From the NCBI GenBank assembly GCA_036653535.1, contig JAVVTR010000001.1, positions 186,001 to 250,000 on the forward strand: a DNA stretch of 64,000 nucleotides, given 5' to 3'. Source of the stretch: JAVVTR01 sp036653535. Lineage in GTDB: Bacteria; Bacteroidota; Bacteroidia; Bacteroidales; P3. Numbering within the stretch: position 1 is the stretch's first letter; every line of letters begins with the position of its first letter. Below are positions 7,798-16,717 of this stretch, one piece after another. Under the pieces are notes generated by a model, which saw only the letters and a program-made list of their open reading frames with translations, was not told where the DNA came from and searched no databases. The translations under genes were made by a program, and so were the position numbers.

Positions 7798-8769
7798 CTA
7801 ATAATTTGTCCATCCTCCATCGGTAGCCATTATGGTACCGGTAATGGCAGAAGCTTCGTCTGATAGTAGATAAAGAATAGTGGAAGCTTGCTCCCAGGGG
7901 AAAGCACCTCTATGCTCCGAATCGCAATATTTTAAAAGGCTCATAGTTTTAAGTGCTCCCATGCCAAATCCATCTCCTGCAGCTACAGAAGCTTTAACAA
8001 ATGATTCTGCACGATCTACCATGGGGGTTTGTGTTTCTGCCATATTTACGGAATTTACACGAATACCGTAAGGGGCATAGTCAATAGCTGCATTACGAAC
8101 CAAGCCATTCACTGCAAATTTGCTGGAAACATAAGCCGGATTTCCAGATAGACCCGTCATTCCTGCAATAGAACCAACCACCACTATGGATCCTCCGTTA
8201 TTTTGTTTTAAAAATTGTTGTAAAACCACTCTCATCGATTTGAAAGTCCCCATAGCGTTGGTAGCAAATACATTATCCCAATATTCGTTGGTAGCTTCCG
8301 TAATGGTAGCTGGCATTAATTTACGCTGTTCTTCGTTCCATTTAAAAGGAGTTCCGGAATAAGTACCATCCATTACTCCTGCATTTAAACAGACATAGTC
8401 TATTTTGCCATATTTAATTACAGCTTCTTGGATCATTTTATCACAGTCTGCATCTTTTTGAATGTTACCCATTACGAAAAGGGCGTGAAACCCAGCTTTA
8501 TTTAAAGAATCTACCACCAACTGACCTTCTGCTAGCCAGTCCATAATTACAACATTAGCCCCTTCTTTTGCAGCACGTACTGCTGTCCATTTTCCAATTC
8601 CTCTCGCTGCACCAGTAATAAGGATGGTTTTATCTTTAAAGCGAGATGGAATGTAATAGTTCTGATCTAAACGGTGGATATTGCGCTTTTGCGGCTTGTT
8701 TGTCTCTTGTGCAAAAGAAAATGAAATCAAGAAAAACAAAACAAAAAGTATAAAATATTTCTTTTTCAT
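7798..8769 (-). CDS. SDR-family oxidoreductase with an N-terminal signal peptide
   Basis: 323 residues. The first 21 residues (MKKKYFILFVLFFLISFSFA) form a Sec signal ending at a likely AQ cleavage site. A complete classical SDR follows: cofactor motif TGAARGIG, aspartate in VVIMDWL, LNAG, serine in VVVGSIAG and the YVSSK tetrad motif, with the usual C-terminal ITGTIMATDGG. I start at 8769 because a -7 element at 8794-8801 covers the alternative ATG at 8796. An NAD(P)-dependent enzyme sent to the periplasm by Sec is unusual, since the cofactor is cytoplasmic. The substrate is unknown. The next gene, ten bases on, encodes an outer-membrane barrel. Confidence 0.85.
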   Translation of the reverse strand: MKKKYFILFVLFFLISFSFAQETNKPQKRNIHRLDQNYYIPSRFKDKTILITGAARGIGKWTAVRAAKEGANVVIMDWLAEGQLVVDSLNKAGFHALFVMGNIQKDADCDKMIQEAVIKYGKIDYVCLNAGVMDGTYSGTPFKWNEEQRKLMPATITEATNEYWDNVFATNAMGTFKSMRVVLQQFLKQNNGGSIVVVGSIAGMTGLSGNPAYVSSKFAVNGLVRNAAIDYAPYGIRVNSVNMAETQTPMVDRAESFVKASVAAGDGFGMGALKTMSLLKYCDSEHRGAFPWEQASTILYLLSDEASAITGTIMATDGGWTNY

Positions 8770-9006
8770 GGTTTTGATGATTTTAGGTGTAAGCAAAACT
8801 AAACATTATTTTTAAATAGAAAAGGAATTAGAAAGAACCGAAGAAAATAATTATATTGAGAATAATTAAGATATTGATTTTTAGTTCGTATAGAAATAAT
8901 TTTAAGAACTCAAATTTTAATAAGCTCTACTACTAAATACAAGTGGTAAGCAAATTAATCATAAGCATAGCAATTTAAATAATTTTCTTCTTTTTTTCCC
9001 TATAAA
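8770..9006. other. Intergenic region between glyA and the exported-SDR gene
   Basis: About 240 AT-rich bases. A -7 element for the SDR gene (TAGTTTTG on the minus strand, 8801-8794) gives a very short leader to the ATG at 8769. Nothing else is recognisable apart from the glyA terminator at its right border. Confidence 0.4.
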
Positions 9007-9041
9007 AAAGGAGATGTATTAATAATAAATACATCTCCTTT
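9004..9041 (-). terminator. Intrinsic terminator of glyA
   Basis: Perfect 14-bp stem with arms 9007-9020 and 9028-9041 and a 7-base loop. On the minus strand it is followed by a T-run (9009-9004). It lies about 50 bases after the glyA stop. Confidence 0.85.
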
Positions 9042-9089
9042 AGATAATAAAACAATGGTTCTATTATTCAGTTTATCCCTTACAAATTT

Positions 9090-10370
9090 TTACCATGCGT
9101 ATAGAGGACGATGTCCCATCATTTCGTTCACCGTTTTACGAACTTTCGTAAGAGTAGCTTCGTTTTCTACATCACATAAAACTTGATCTATTAAATCTAC
9201 TACCACCGACATATCGGCTTCTTTTAATCCACGAGTGGTTACAGCTGGTGTACCTACTCGTATACCGGAGGTTGTAAAAGGAGTACGACTATCAAAAGGA
9301 ACCATGTTTTTATTAATGGTTATATCTGCTTTAACTAATGTATTCTCCGCTACTTTCCCAGTTAAATCAGGAAATTTTGTACGTAAATCTATTAGCATAA
9401 GATGATTATCGGTTCCTCCAGATATAACTTTGTAACCTTTTCCTATAAAAGCTTTACACATGGCAGTAGCATTAGCTTTTACCTGCTGTATGTATTGTAA
9501 GTAAGCATCACTTAAACATTCTCCAAAAGCCACGGCTTTAGCAGCAATAACGTGTTCGAGTGGTCCTCCTTGAACTCCTGGGAATACTGCAGAATCTAAA
9601 ATTTGTGACATCATTTTAACTTGACCCTTAGGTGTTTTTAAACCCCATGGATTTTCAAAGTCTTTCCCCATCAAAATTAATCCACCACGAGGGCCTCTAA
9701 GTGTTTTGTGGGTAGTAGTGGTCACAATATGACAGTAGGGCATAGGATCATTCAAAAGACGACGCGCAATTAGTCCGGAAGGATGAGAAATATCGGCCAT
9801 TAAAATAGCACCTATTTTATCGGCAATCTCTCTGATGCGCTTCCAATCCCAATCACGAGAATAAGCAGAAGCTCCACCAATAATTAATTTTGGACGCTCT
9901 TTTAATGCTACTTCTTCCATGGTATCATAGTTGATAGTACCGGTAGATTCATCTAAACGATATGCAACTTGGTGATATAATATACCCGAAGAATTAACAG
10001 GAGAACCGTGAGATAAATGCCCTCCGTGAGACAGATCTAAGCCCATAAACGTATCTCCCGGTTTGAGGCAAGCTAACAGTACCGCCATATTGGCCTGAGC
10101 ACCGGAATGTGGTTGTACATTAGCCCATTCAGCTCCAAATAATGCTTTGGCTCTATCTATGGCAATTTGCTCGGTTTGATCCACAATTTGACATCCTCCA
10201 TAATAACGTTTTCCAGGATAACCTTCTGCGTATTTATTCGTTAAAACAGACCCCATAGCCTGCATTACTTGGTCGGATACAAAGTTTTCAGAAGCAATTA
10301 ATTCCAAACCAAAGGTTTGACGCTTCCTTTCCTGTTCTATCAAATCGAAAATTTGCGTGTCTTTTTGCAT
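9090..10370 (-). CDS. glyA: Serine hydroxymethyltransferase
   Basis: Interconverts serine and glycine with transfer of a one-carbon unit to tetrahydrofolate; PLP enzyme, cytoplasmic. 426 residues, the normal length. Motifs seen: LIASENFVSDQVMQAMGS at the N-terminus, YAEGYPGKRYYGGC, HPSGLIA, and the PLP lysine in TTTTHKTLRGPRGG near residue 230. The gene is monocistronic, with a -7 element upstream and a strong terminator downstream. Its product, glycine, is the substrate of glycyl-tRNA synthetase (divergent, 278 bases away) and of the glycine cleavage system (gcvT at 23517). Confidence 0.98.
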   Translation of the reverse strand: MQKDTQIFDLIEQERKRQTFGLELIASENFVSDQVMQAMGSVLTNKYAEGYPGKRYYGGCQIVDQTEQIAIDRAKALFGAEWANVQPHSGAQANMAVLLACLKPGDTFMGLDLSHGGHLSHGSPVNSSGILYHQVAYRLDESTGTINYDTMEEVALKERPKLIIGGASAYSRDWDWKRIREIADKIGAILMADISHPSGLIARRLLNDPMPYCHIVTTTTHKTLRGPRGGLILMGKDFENPWGLKTPKGQVKMMSQILDSAVFPGVQGGPLEHVIAAKAVAFGECLSDAYLQYIQQVKANATAMCKAFIGKGYKVISGGTDNHLMLIDLRTKFPDLTGKVAENTLVKADITINKNMVPFDSRTPFTTSGIRVGTPAVTTRGLKEADMSVVVDLIDQVLCDVENEATLTKVRKTVNEMMGHRPLYAW

Positions 10371-10437
10371 GATTATATTGTTTTTTTAATGTGCACCATC
10401 TATATTTAAAGCGTATAAAACACTTTTTTTACGCTTG

Positions 10438-10445
10438 CAAAGTTA
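10438..10445 (-). promoter_or_regulatory. -7 element of glyA
   Basis: TAACTTTG on the minus strand, an exact TAnnTTTG match, about 70 bases before the glyA ATG. No -33 element with good spacing was found. Confidence 0.45.
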
Positions 10446-10520
10446 AGTTTTTTTTTGGAACATATCGAACAAACTTCTTATTTAACTGTAAAACAAAGGT
10501 ACGTCCTCTTTTCCCCATTC

Positions 10521-10551
10521 TTTCCCTGTTCTCAGAAAAATTATATCTTTG
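10521..10551 (+). promoter_or_regulatory. Promoter of glycyl-tRNA synthetase gene
   Basis: TTTC at 10521-10524 (imperfect -33), 19 bases, then TATCTTTG at 10544-10551. The coding start is at 10649, leaving a leader of about 90 bases. I saw no T-box, as expected outside Gram-positives. Confidence 0.5.
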
Positions 10552-10648
10552 CATTGTTTTTGCAAGGCGAGGATACTATATACCTGCTAGATTACAACCG
10601 CAAACTTAGGTTCCACCTGCAAATATCAACTCTAAATTTTATTATTTT

Positions 10649-12181
10649 ATGGCTAATCACGAAGAACAATTTAAGAAACTCATTGCACACACTAAAGAAT
10701 ATGGATTTATTTTCCCATCCAGTGAAATTTATGATGGACTTGCAGCCGTTTATGATTATGCCCAATATGGGATAGAATTGAAAAAAAACATACGAGAATA
10801 TTGGTGGAAATCCATGGTTCAAATGCACGAAAATATTGTAGGTATAGATTCCTCTATTTTTATGCACCCTACTATATGGAAAGCCTCTGGACACGTAGAT
10901 GCTTTTAATGATCCCATGATAGATAACAAAGACTCCAAAAAACGTTATCGTGCCGATATGCTTATTGAAGATTATATTGCCAAAATAGAAGACAAAATAG
11001 AAAAAGAAGTAGGCAAAGCACAAAAACGATTTGGGGAAACTTTTGATAGGGAACAATTCGTGAACACTAATCCCCGTGTGGTAGAATACCAAAAAAAAAT
11101 GCAGGAGATAAGTCATCGAATGAATCATGATTTGGAAATAAATGATTTAGCCGATTTAAAAAAATTAATAGAAGAATTAGAAATTGTTTGTCCTGTTTCA
11201 GGATCTCGTAATTGGACCGATATTCGTCAATTTAACCTTATGTTTTCTACACAAATAGGATCTGTAAGCGAAGATTCTAATACTATTTATTTGCGACCGG
11301 AAACTGCTCAGGGAATTTTTGTTAATTTTTTGAACGTGCAAAAAACAGGACGAATGAAAATTCCTTTTGGTATTGCACAAACAGGAAAAGCTTTCCGAAA
11401 TGAAATAGTAGCCCGCCAATTCATTTTTAGAATGAGAGAATTTGAACAAATGGAAATGCAATTTTTTGTTCAACCGGGAGAAGAATTAAAATGGTTTGAA
11501 CATTGGAAAAAAGAGCGTATGGATTGGCATCTTTCTTTGGGTTTACCTGCGGAAAAATATCGTTTTCACGATCATGAAAAATTAGCTCATTATGCTAATG
11601 CTGCTACGGATATAGAATTTAATTTTCTATTTGGCTTCAAGGAATTGGAAGGCATTCATTCACGTACCAACTATGATTTAAGTCGACACCAGGAATTCTC
11701 TGGGAAGAAAATGCAATATTTTGATACGGAACGCAACGAGAGTTATACTCCTTATGTGATAGAAACATCCATTGGCTTAGACCGCATGTGTTTGGCTGTT
11801 TTATGCCAAGCCTATACAGAAGAAAAATTAGAAGACGGAAGCGAAAGAATAGTAATGAAAATACCCGCCATCATTGCTCCTTACAAAGTTGCCATTTTGC
11901 CTTTGGTAAAAAAAGACGGTATGCCCGAAAAAGCAAGAGAAATCTTGCATACATTACAGTCTGTTTATATGTGTCAATACGATGAAAAAGACACTATTGG
12001 CCGCCGTTATCGCCGACAAGATGCTATTGGTACTCCTTTCTGTATAACCATAGATACTACTACTCTACAAGATAATACTGTAACCATACGAGAACGAGAT
12101 AGTATGAAACAAGAAAGAATTTCCATACAGGAAATAGATGCTTATATCCACGAAAAATTAATAAAAACGAGGGAAAAATAA
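10649..12181 (+). CDS. glyQS: Glycine--tRNA ligase (single-chain, alpha2 type)
   Basis: Class II aminoacyl-tRNA synthetase of 510 residues, the homodimeric form rather than the alpha2beta2 GlyQ/GlyS pair. Motif 2 is seen in FRNEIVARQFIFRMREFEQ and motif 3 in ETSIGLDRMCLAVL. The C-terminal anticodon-binding domain begins around APYKVAILPL and ends near the C-terminus. The insertion after motif 1 (about residues 90-180) contains long charged helices typical of the family. It is divergent from glyA and convergent with the ABC-F gene. Confidence 0.97.
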   Translation: MANHEEQFKKLIAHTKEYGFIFPSSEIYDGLAAVYDYAQYGIELKKNIREYWWKSMVQMHENIVGIDSSIFMHPTIWKASGHVDAFNDPMIDNKDSKKRYRADMLIEDYIAKIEDKIEKEVGKAQKRFGETFDREQFVNTNPRVVEYQKKMQEISHRMNHDLEINDLADLKKLIEELEIVCPVSGSRNWTDIRQFNLMFSTQIGSVSEDSNTIYLRPETAQGIFVNFLNVQKTGRMKIPFGIAQTGKAFRNEIVARQFIFRMREFEQMEMQFFVQPGEELKWFEHWKKERMDWHLSLGLPAEKYRFHDHEKLAHYANAATDIEFNFLFGFKELEGIHSRTNYDLSRHQEFSGKKMQYFDTERNESYTPYVIETSIGLDRMCLAVLCQAYTEEKLEDGSERIVMKIPAIIAPYKVAILPLVKKDGMPEKAREILHTLQSVYMCQYDEKDTIGRRYRRQDAIGTPFCITIDTTTLQDNTVTIRERDSMKQERISIQEIDAYIHEKLIKTREK

Positions 12182-12221
12182 GAAGTGCCTTAATTCCAAA
12201 AGCACTTCTTGTCCTCTTTTT
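12180..12221 (+). terminator. Terminator between glyQS and ettA
   Basis: A 9-bp perfect stem, AAGAAGTGC (12180-12188) with GCACTTCTT (12202-12210), overlaps the stop codon of the synthetase. It is followed by a T-rich stretch ending near 12221. Being between convergent genes, it may serve both. Confidence 0.65.
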
Positions 12222-13902
12222 AGAAGAGTTTCTTATACCTAAACCTTTTAGGTTCTATATTTCCTATGCGTTTCTTTTTATTTTCTTCGTATTCGGTATA
12301 GCTCCCTTCAAAAAAGTAAACTTGCCCTTCTCCTTCAAAAGCCAAGATATGAGTGGCTATACGGTCTAAAAACCAACGATCGTGGGATATAACTACTGCA
12401 CAACCTGCAAAATTTTCGAGTCCTTCTTCCAAAGCCCGCAAAGTATTTACATCTATATCATTGGTTGGTTCATCTAATAACAATACATTGGCTTCACTTT
12501 TAAGAGTGAGAGCTAAGTGCATGCGATTTCGTTCTCCTCCAGAAAGGACTCCCGCTTTTTTTCCTTGATCTGCTCCATTGAAATTAAAACGAGAAACGTA
12601 AGAACGAGAATTAATTAAACGCCCACCTAAAGACATTTGGTCGTTGCTTTCAGAAATAATTTCCCATACACTTTTTTCTGGATCTATAGCTGCATGCTGT
12701 TGGTCTACATATCCAACCTTTACTGTTTCTCCAACTTTAAATTCCCCATTTTCTGGTTTTTCAAGTCCCATAATTAATCGGAATAAGGTAGTCTTTCCTG
12801 CTCCATTAGGACCTATCACGCCTACAATTCCAGCAGGTGGCAAATTGAAATTTAAATCATCAAATAAAATTTTATCCCCAAAGGATTTGCTTACATGCGA
12901 CGCTTCTATAACATTGGTTCCCAAACGAGGTCCATCGGGTATATAAATTTCTAATCTTTCTTCTTTTTGTTTTCCATCTTCCCCTAACATTTTTTCATAG
13001 GCATTTAAACGGGCTTTCCCTTTGGCTTGCCGAGCTTTAGGAGACATACGAACCCATTCTAATTCTCTTTCTAAGGTTTTACGCCTACGAGACTCTGTCT
13101 TTTCTTCTTGCTCTAATCTTTTCGTTTTTTGATCTAACCAAGAACTGTAGTTTCCTTTCCAAGGAATACCCTCTCCTCTGTCTAATTCCAATATCCAACC
13201 AGCTACATTATCGAGAAAATATCTATCATGGGTAACAGCAATAACGGTCCCTTTGTATTGCTGTAAGTGCGCTTCCAACCATTGTATAGATTCTGCATCC
13301 AAATGATTAGTGGGTTCATCTAATAATAAAATATCTGGTTCTTGTAAAAGCAATCTACATAATGCTACCCTGCGGCGTTCTCCTCCAGATAATACTTTTA
13401 CCAAGGTATCCCCTTCTGGACAGTTTAGGGCATCCATCGCTCGCTCTAATTTGGTATCCAAATCCCAAGCATCGTGCTCTTCCAAAAGTTCCATAACTTC
13501 GCCTTGCCGTGCAATAAGTTTATTCATCTCTTCCTCTCCCATAGGATCGGCAAACTTATTGTTAATCTCTTCATATTCCTTAAGTAAATTCACGGTTATT
13601 TGCACTCCTTCTTGAACCACCTCTTTCACCGTTTTTTGTTCGTCTAAATGCGGTTCCTGTGCCAAATATCCAACACTGTAACCTGGAGAAAAAGCAACTT
13701 CTCCTTGATAGGCTTTTTCTAATCCTGCAATAATTTTTAAAAGAGTGGATTTACCCGAGCCATTTAGGCCAATAATCCCTATTTTTGCTCCGTAAAAAAA
13801 AGAAAGATAAATGTTTTTCAAAACTTGCTTAGAAGGAGGATAAATTTTACCAACTCCCATCATAGAAAAAATAATCTTCGGTTGTTCTTCTGCTGCTGCC
13901 AT
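12220..13902 (-). CDS. ettA: ABC-F ATPase, EttA-type translational throttle
   Basis: 560 residues with two ATP-binding cassettes and no membrane segments. Cassette 1 has Walker A GLNGSGKST, signature LSGGERRRVAL and Walker B ILLLDEPTNHLD. Cassette 2 has GPNGAGKTT, LSGGERNRMHLA and VLLLDEPTNDID. The linker between them (about residues 240-320) is the charged P-site tRNA-interaction motif, with KARQAKGKARLNAYEKML. EttA binds the ribosomal E site and gates the first elongation step according to ADP/ATP ratio. Length and the short C-terminal tail (ending RFRYKKLF) fit EttA better than Uup or antibiotic-resistance ABC-F proteins. Confidence 0.93.
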   Translation of the reverse strand: MAAAEEQPKIIFSMMGVGKIYPPSKQVLKNIYLSFFYGAKIGIIGLNGSGKSTLLKIIAGLEKAYQGEVAFSPGYSVGYLAQEPHLDEQKTVKEVVQEGVQITVNLLKEYEEINNKFADPMGEEEMNKLIARQGEVMELLEEHDAWDLDTKLERAMDALNCPEGDTLVKVLSGGERRRVALCRLLLQEPDILLLDEPTNHLDAESIQWLEAHLQQYKGTVIAVTHDRYFLDNVAGWILELDRGEGIPWKGNYSSWLDQKTKRLEQEEKTESRRRKTLERELEWVRMSPKARQAKGKARLNAYEKMLGEDGKQKEERLEIYIPDGPRLGTNVIEASHVSKSFGDKILFDDLNFNLPPAGIVGVIGPNGAGKTTLFRLIMGLEKPENGEFKVGETVKVGYVDQQHAAIDPEKSVWEIISESNDQMSLGGRLINSRSYVSRFNFNGADQGKKAGVLSGGERNRMHLALTLKSEANVLLLDEPTNDIDVNTLRALEEGLENFAGCAVVISHDRWFLDRIATHILAFEGEGQVYFFEGSYTEYEENKKKRIGNIEPKRFRYKKLF

Positions 13903-14002
13903 TCTATTTTATTTGTTAAAGAGACGAAGATACACAAATTTCATATTTTTGCAAATAGAGTTTGTTATTCTTTGACTTTTAAAACAACCATCCTCTTGAC
14001 AA

Positions 14003-14024
14003 GAGAGTGTAGAATTACACTCTC
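14003..14024. repeat. Small hairpin downstream of kdsC
   Basis: GAGAGTGTA (14003-14011) pairs perfectly with TACACTCTC (14016-14024) around a 4-base loop. It lies in the roughly 290-base space between ettA (start 13902) and the end of kdsC (14197). There is no T-run on either side, so its role as a terminator is uncertain. The rest of this gap shows nothing recognisable. Confidence 0.4.
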
Positions 14025-14196
14025 CAAATAGTTTTTATAAGACCCTGTCTAAAATATAACAGGATAAAATATTAAAAAATGGAATTTTATTGCAAAGCTT
14101 ACTTTCAGAAAACCGCCCGTGTTTTTTTATAGAGTCGTGGATTCTTTTTACCGAACATGTTTTTTCTTTGCAGCAAAGGCTAAACTTATTCGCATT

Positions 14197-14718
14197 TTAC
14201 CAGTGTAAAGCGGACTCATCGAACCAATCTTCTCTCAAACGCATTACTTGTTCTATAACATCTCTTACGCAGCCCTCTCCTCCTTTAAGATGAGATATAT
14301 AATCTGCAATATCTTGTATTTCCACTGCCGCATCCGCCGGACAAGCAGAAACTCCTGCCAATTGCATAAGCTCATAATCGGGAATATCATCTCCCATGTA
14401 CAAAACCTCTTCTCTCTCCAAATGATTATCGGAAATATATTCTAAGAATTTATCTTTTTTATATGGAACTTGAGAAAACACATCTTTAACGCCTAAGAAG
14501 TCCATACGGTAATGGATGGACTTGCTTTTCCCTCCAGAAATTACGGCTACATTATATCCTTTTTTCACCGCATGATGTATGGCGTATCCGTCTTTTACAT
14601 TCGCATTTCTCACCTGCGTTTCATCGTCTATAACCCATACTTTCCCATCGCTCATCACCCCGTCAAAATCGAAAATAAAAGTGGTTATTTTTCCCAATTT
14701 TTCCTTGTAATTTCCCAT
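14197..14718 (-). CDS. kdsC: KDO-8-phosphate phosphatase (KdsC-type HAD)
   Basis: Removes phosphate from 3-deoxy-D-manno-octulosonate 8-phosphate during lipid A core synthesis. 173 residues is the usual size of this capless, tetrameric HAD family. The nucleophile motif is FDFDGVMSDG near residue 18, motif III lies in the SGGKSKSIHYR region and motif IV is YMGDDIPDYELM. Its partner DUF2520 gene lies 14 bases upstream, an arrangement I associate with Bacteroidales. No other kds gene is in the window. A related sugar-phosphate phosphatase cannot be excluded. Confidence 0.88.
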   Translation of the reverse strand: MGNYKEKLGKITTFIFDFDGVMSDGKVWVIDDETQVRNANVKDGYAIHHAVKKGYNVAVISGGKSKSIHYRMDFLGVKDVFSQVPYKKDKFLEYISDNHLEREEVLYMGDDIPDYELMQLAGVSACPADAAVEIQDIADYISHLKGGEGCVRDVIEQVMRLREDWFDESALHW

Positions 14719-14732
14719 TTTCTTGTTTTTTC

Positions 14733-15509
14733 TTATTTTTCTTTATATAAAAATTCAGACAGAATTTTATATAGATTTTCATATATTCTACCTGATTCCA
14801 TTTGCTTTAAAGCTTGCAAATGCTTATCTAAAACAACTTTATCTCCTCTTACTGCAGGCCCTGTTTGTGCAGACTCCGGAGGCATTTTCTGTATTTTATG
14901 TACCGTTTCTTCTATTAAAGGGAGAAGCAAGTGAAAATCTAAGCCTTTTTCTTTTAATAAATTATATGCAATCGTATACATAAAATTACTATAATTACAG
15001 GCAAAAACAGCCGACAAGTGAATTACTAATCTATCCTCAGAAGACGTATAACATACATTAGAGGAAATGCTGGAAGCTAATTGCAGGAGAATATCTTTGG
15101 TATAGTTATCGGAGGCTTCCACACAAATTGGCGTAGAGGATAGGTCGGGCTGCTGAGCCACCTTAGTGAATGTTTGCAAAAAATAGAGAACTCCATAATG
15201 GGTAGAAACTTCCTTTAAGATTTTTAAAGGAACGGAACCGGAAACATGCACTACTACTTTCCCAAACAATTGTAAATCTTCGGCCAAATGCAACAAATTT
15301 TCATCTCTAACACATAATAAATAAAGATCTGCATTTTTATTTATTTCTTTTATCTTTGTTGTGTATTCGGATGTAGAAACTATGGAGGCCAATTCGGCTG
15401 CCGTTTCCATTTTATGGTCTATAATTTGAACCAATTCGTGTCCGCCTTTGCATAATATTTGAGCGAGATGAAATCCTACATTACCGGCTCCAATCAAAAC
15501 TATTTTCAT
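14733..15509 (-). CDS. DUF2520/Rossmann-fold NAD(P)-binding protein
   Basis: 258 residues. The N-terminus MKIVLIGAGNVGFHLAQIL is a dinucleotide-binding Rossmann motif. The C-terminal half is helical and contains LVIHLSAVFACNYSNFMY, typical of the DUF2520 domain. The family resembles pyrroline-5-carboxylate reductase and ketopantoate reductase, but its reaction is not established. It ends 14 bases before kdsC and is probably co-transcribed with it; that suggests, but does not prove, a link to sugar or envelope metabolism. Confidence 0.85.
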   Translation of the reverse strand: MKIVLIGAGNVGFHLAQILCKGGHELVQIIDHKMETAAELASIVSTSEYTTKIKEINKNADLYLLCVRDENLLHLAEDLQLFGKVVVHVSGSVPLKILKEVSTHYGVLYFLQTFTKVAQQPDLSSTPICVEASDNYTKDILLQLASSISSNVCYTSSEDRLVIHLSAVFACNYSNFMYTIAYNLLKEKGLDFHLLLPLIEETVHKIQKMPPESAQTGPAVRGDKVVLDKHLQALKQMESGRIYENLYKILSEFLYKEK

Positions 15510-15577
15510 CTTTTATCTACTTGCTTATTTCTCCTTATGTACGAAAGCAACCGCTTAGAGTACGAAAATCTTTTTAT

Positions 15578-16717
15578 TTACTTTCGGGATTCGAGTATAT
15601 CTTTGACCACTTTGTAGGTTATTTCGCCTCTCTCTCCTAATTGCGCTTCTCTTTCTTTAAATCGCTGTACAATTTTATCGATAAAATCTTTGGAAAGTTG
15701 TGGATAATCGGAAATACGAGTACCCATCCCTAAGTCACGAAAAAAATGTTCCGTTTTTTCAATACCCAACTCTGTATCCTGCACCCCCCAAATACGGGAT
15801 GCAAATTGTAATAATTTTTCGTGTTTTGATTTTTCTAAACTACGTTGTAAACCGGGCCAAACTAAAGCTAATGTTTGGGCATGATCCAAACCTTCCAATG
15901 CTGTAATTTCGTGACCTATCATGTGTGTGCCCCAATCTTCCGGAACTCCAACAGCAATAAGGCCATTTAAAGCCATGGAGGAAGCCCATACAATATTCGA
16001 AGCGGCATCCATATCCTCCGGATTATCTACATAATTTTTTCCATTATCTATCAAAGTAGACAAAATAGCTTCTGCAAACCGATCTTGAATATCTGCTTGT
16101 ACAGGATAGGTTAAATATTGTTCGGTAACATGGATAAATGCGTCTACTACTCCATTTATTCGCTGCCTTTTAGGCAAGGAAATGGTAAGAGTAGGATCCA
16201 ATATGGAAAATTGTGGAAATACCAATGGGGTGTGAAATGCAAATTTTTCTTGCGTTGAATTTCTACTAATTACGCCACCACAATTCATTTCAGAACCCGT
16301 TGCCGGCAAGGTAAGTACACTTCCAAAAGGAACAGCTTTTTCTACTTTAGCGCCCTGCGAACAAATGGTGTAGGGGTCTACTTCTGTAAAATAAGTGGCA
16401 GCTGCAATAAATTTAGTTCCATCAATAACCGATCCCCCTCCTACTGCAAGAAGAAAATCTATTTTTTCTTTACGAACCAATTCCACCGCTTTCATTAGAG
16501 TTTCATATCGTGGATTGGCTTCCACTCCCCCAAATTCCAAAGAAATAAAAGGGAATAAAGCTTTTTTTACTTGGTCGTAAATACCATTTTTCTTAATACT
16601 GCCTCCTCCATAAATCATCAGAACTTTCGACCCTTGAGGTATATTGTTAGTAATATTAATAATCTGACCGGCCCCAAATAAAATTTTTACGGGGTTGTAA
16701 AATTGAAAATGATGCAT
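15578..16717 (-). CDS. Iron-containing alcohol dehydrogenase (YqhD/BDH-like)
   Basis: 379 residues, group III Fe-ADH. The cofactor loop GGGSVIDGTKFIA is that of the NADPH-preferring YqhD/butanol dehydrogenase branch. Metal ligands are visible in VVDAFIHVTEQYL (Asp, His), in MIGHEITALEGLDHAQTLA (two His) and nearby. Likely reduces aldehydes to alcohols, using NADPH, in fermentation or aldehyde detoxification. It is a single gene with an unusual upstream region containing a 12-bp inverted repeat and direct repeats, which suggests regulation. Confidence 0.92.
   Translation of the reverse strand: MHHFQFYNPVKILFGAGQIINITNNIPQGSKVLMIYGGGSIKKNGIYDQVKKALFPFISLEFGGVEANPRYETLMKAVELVRKEKIDFLLAVGGGSVIDGTKFIAAATYFTEVDPYTICSQGAKVEKAVPFGSVLTLPATGSEMNCGGVISRNSTQEKFAFHTPLVFPQFSILDPTLTISLPKRQRINGVVDAFIHVTEQYLTYPVQADIQDRFAEAILSTLIDNGKNYVDNPEDMDAASNIVWASSMALNGLIAVGVPEDWGTHMIGHEITALEGLDHAQTLALVWPGLQRSLEKSKHEKLLQFASRIWGVQDTELGIEKTEHFFRDLGMGTRISDYPQLSKDFIDKIVQRFKEREAQLGERGEITYKVVKDILESRK

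Noticed and set aside
10592..11128. 178-codon minus-strand frame at the start of the glycyl-tRNA synthetase
   Set aside because: Lies antisense to a certain gene; the composition (Phe/Ile/Tyr/His-rich) is that of reversed coding sequence.
14003..14024. Hairpin as kdsC terminator
   Set aside because: It is about 170 bases beyond the kdsC stop and has no T-run, so I list it only as a hairpin.
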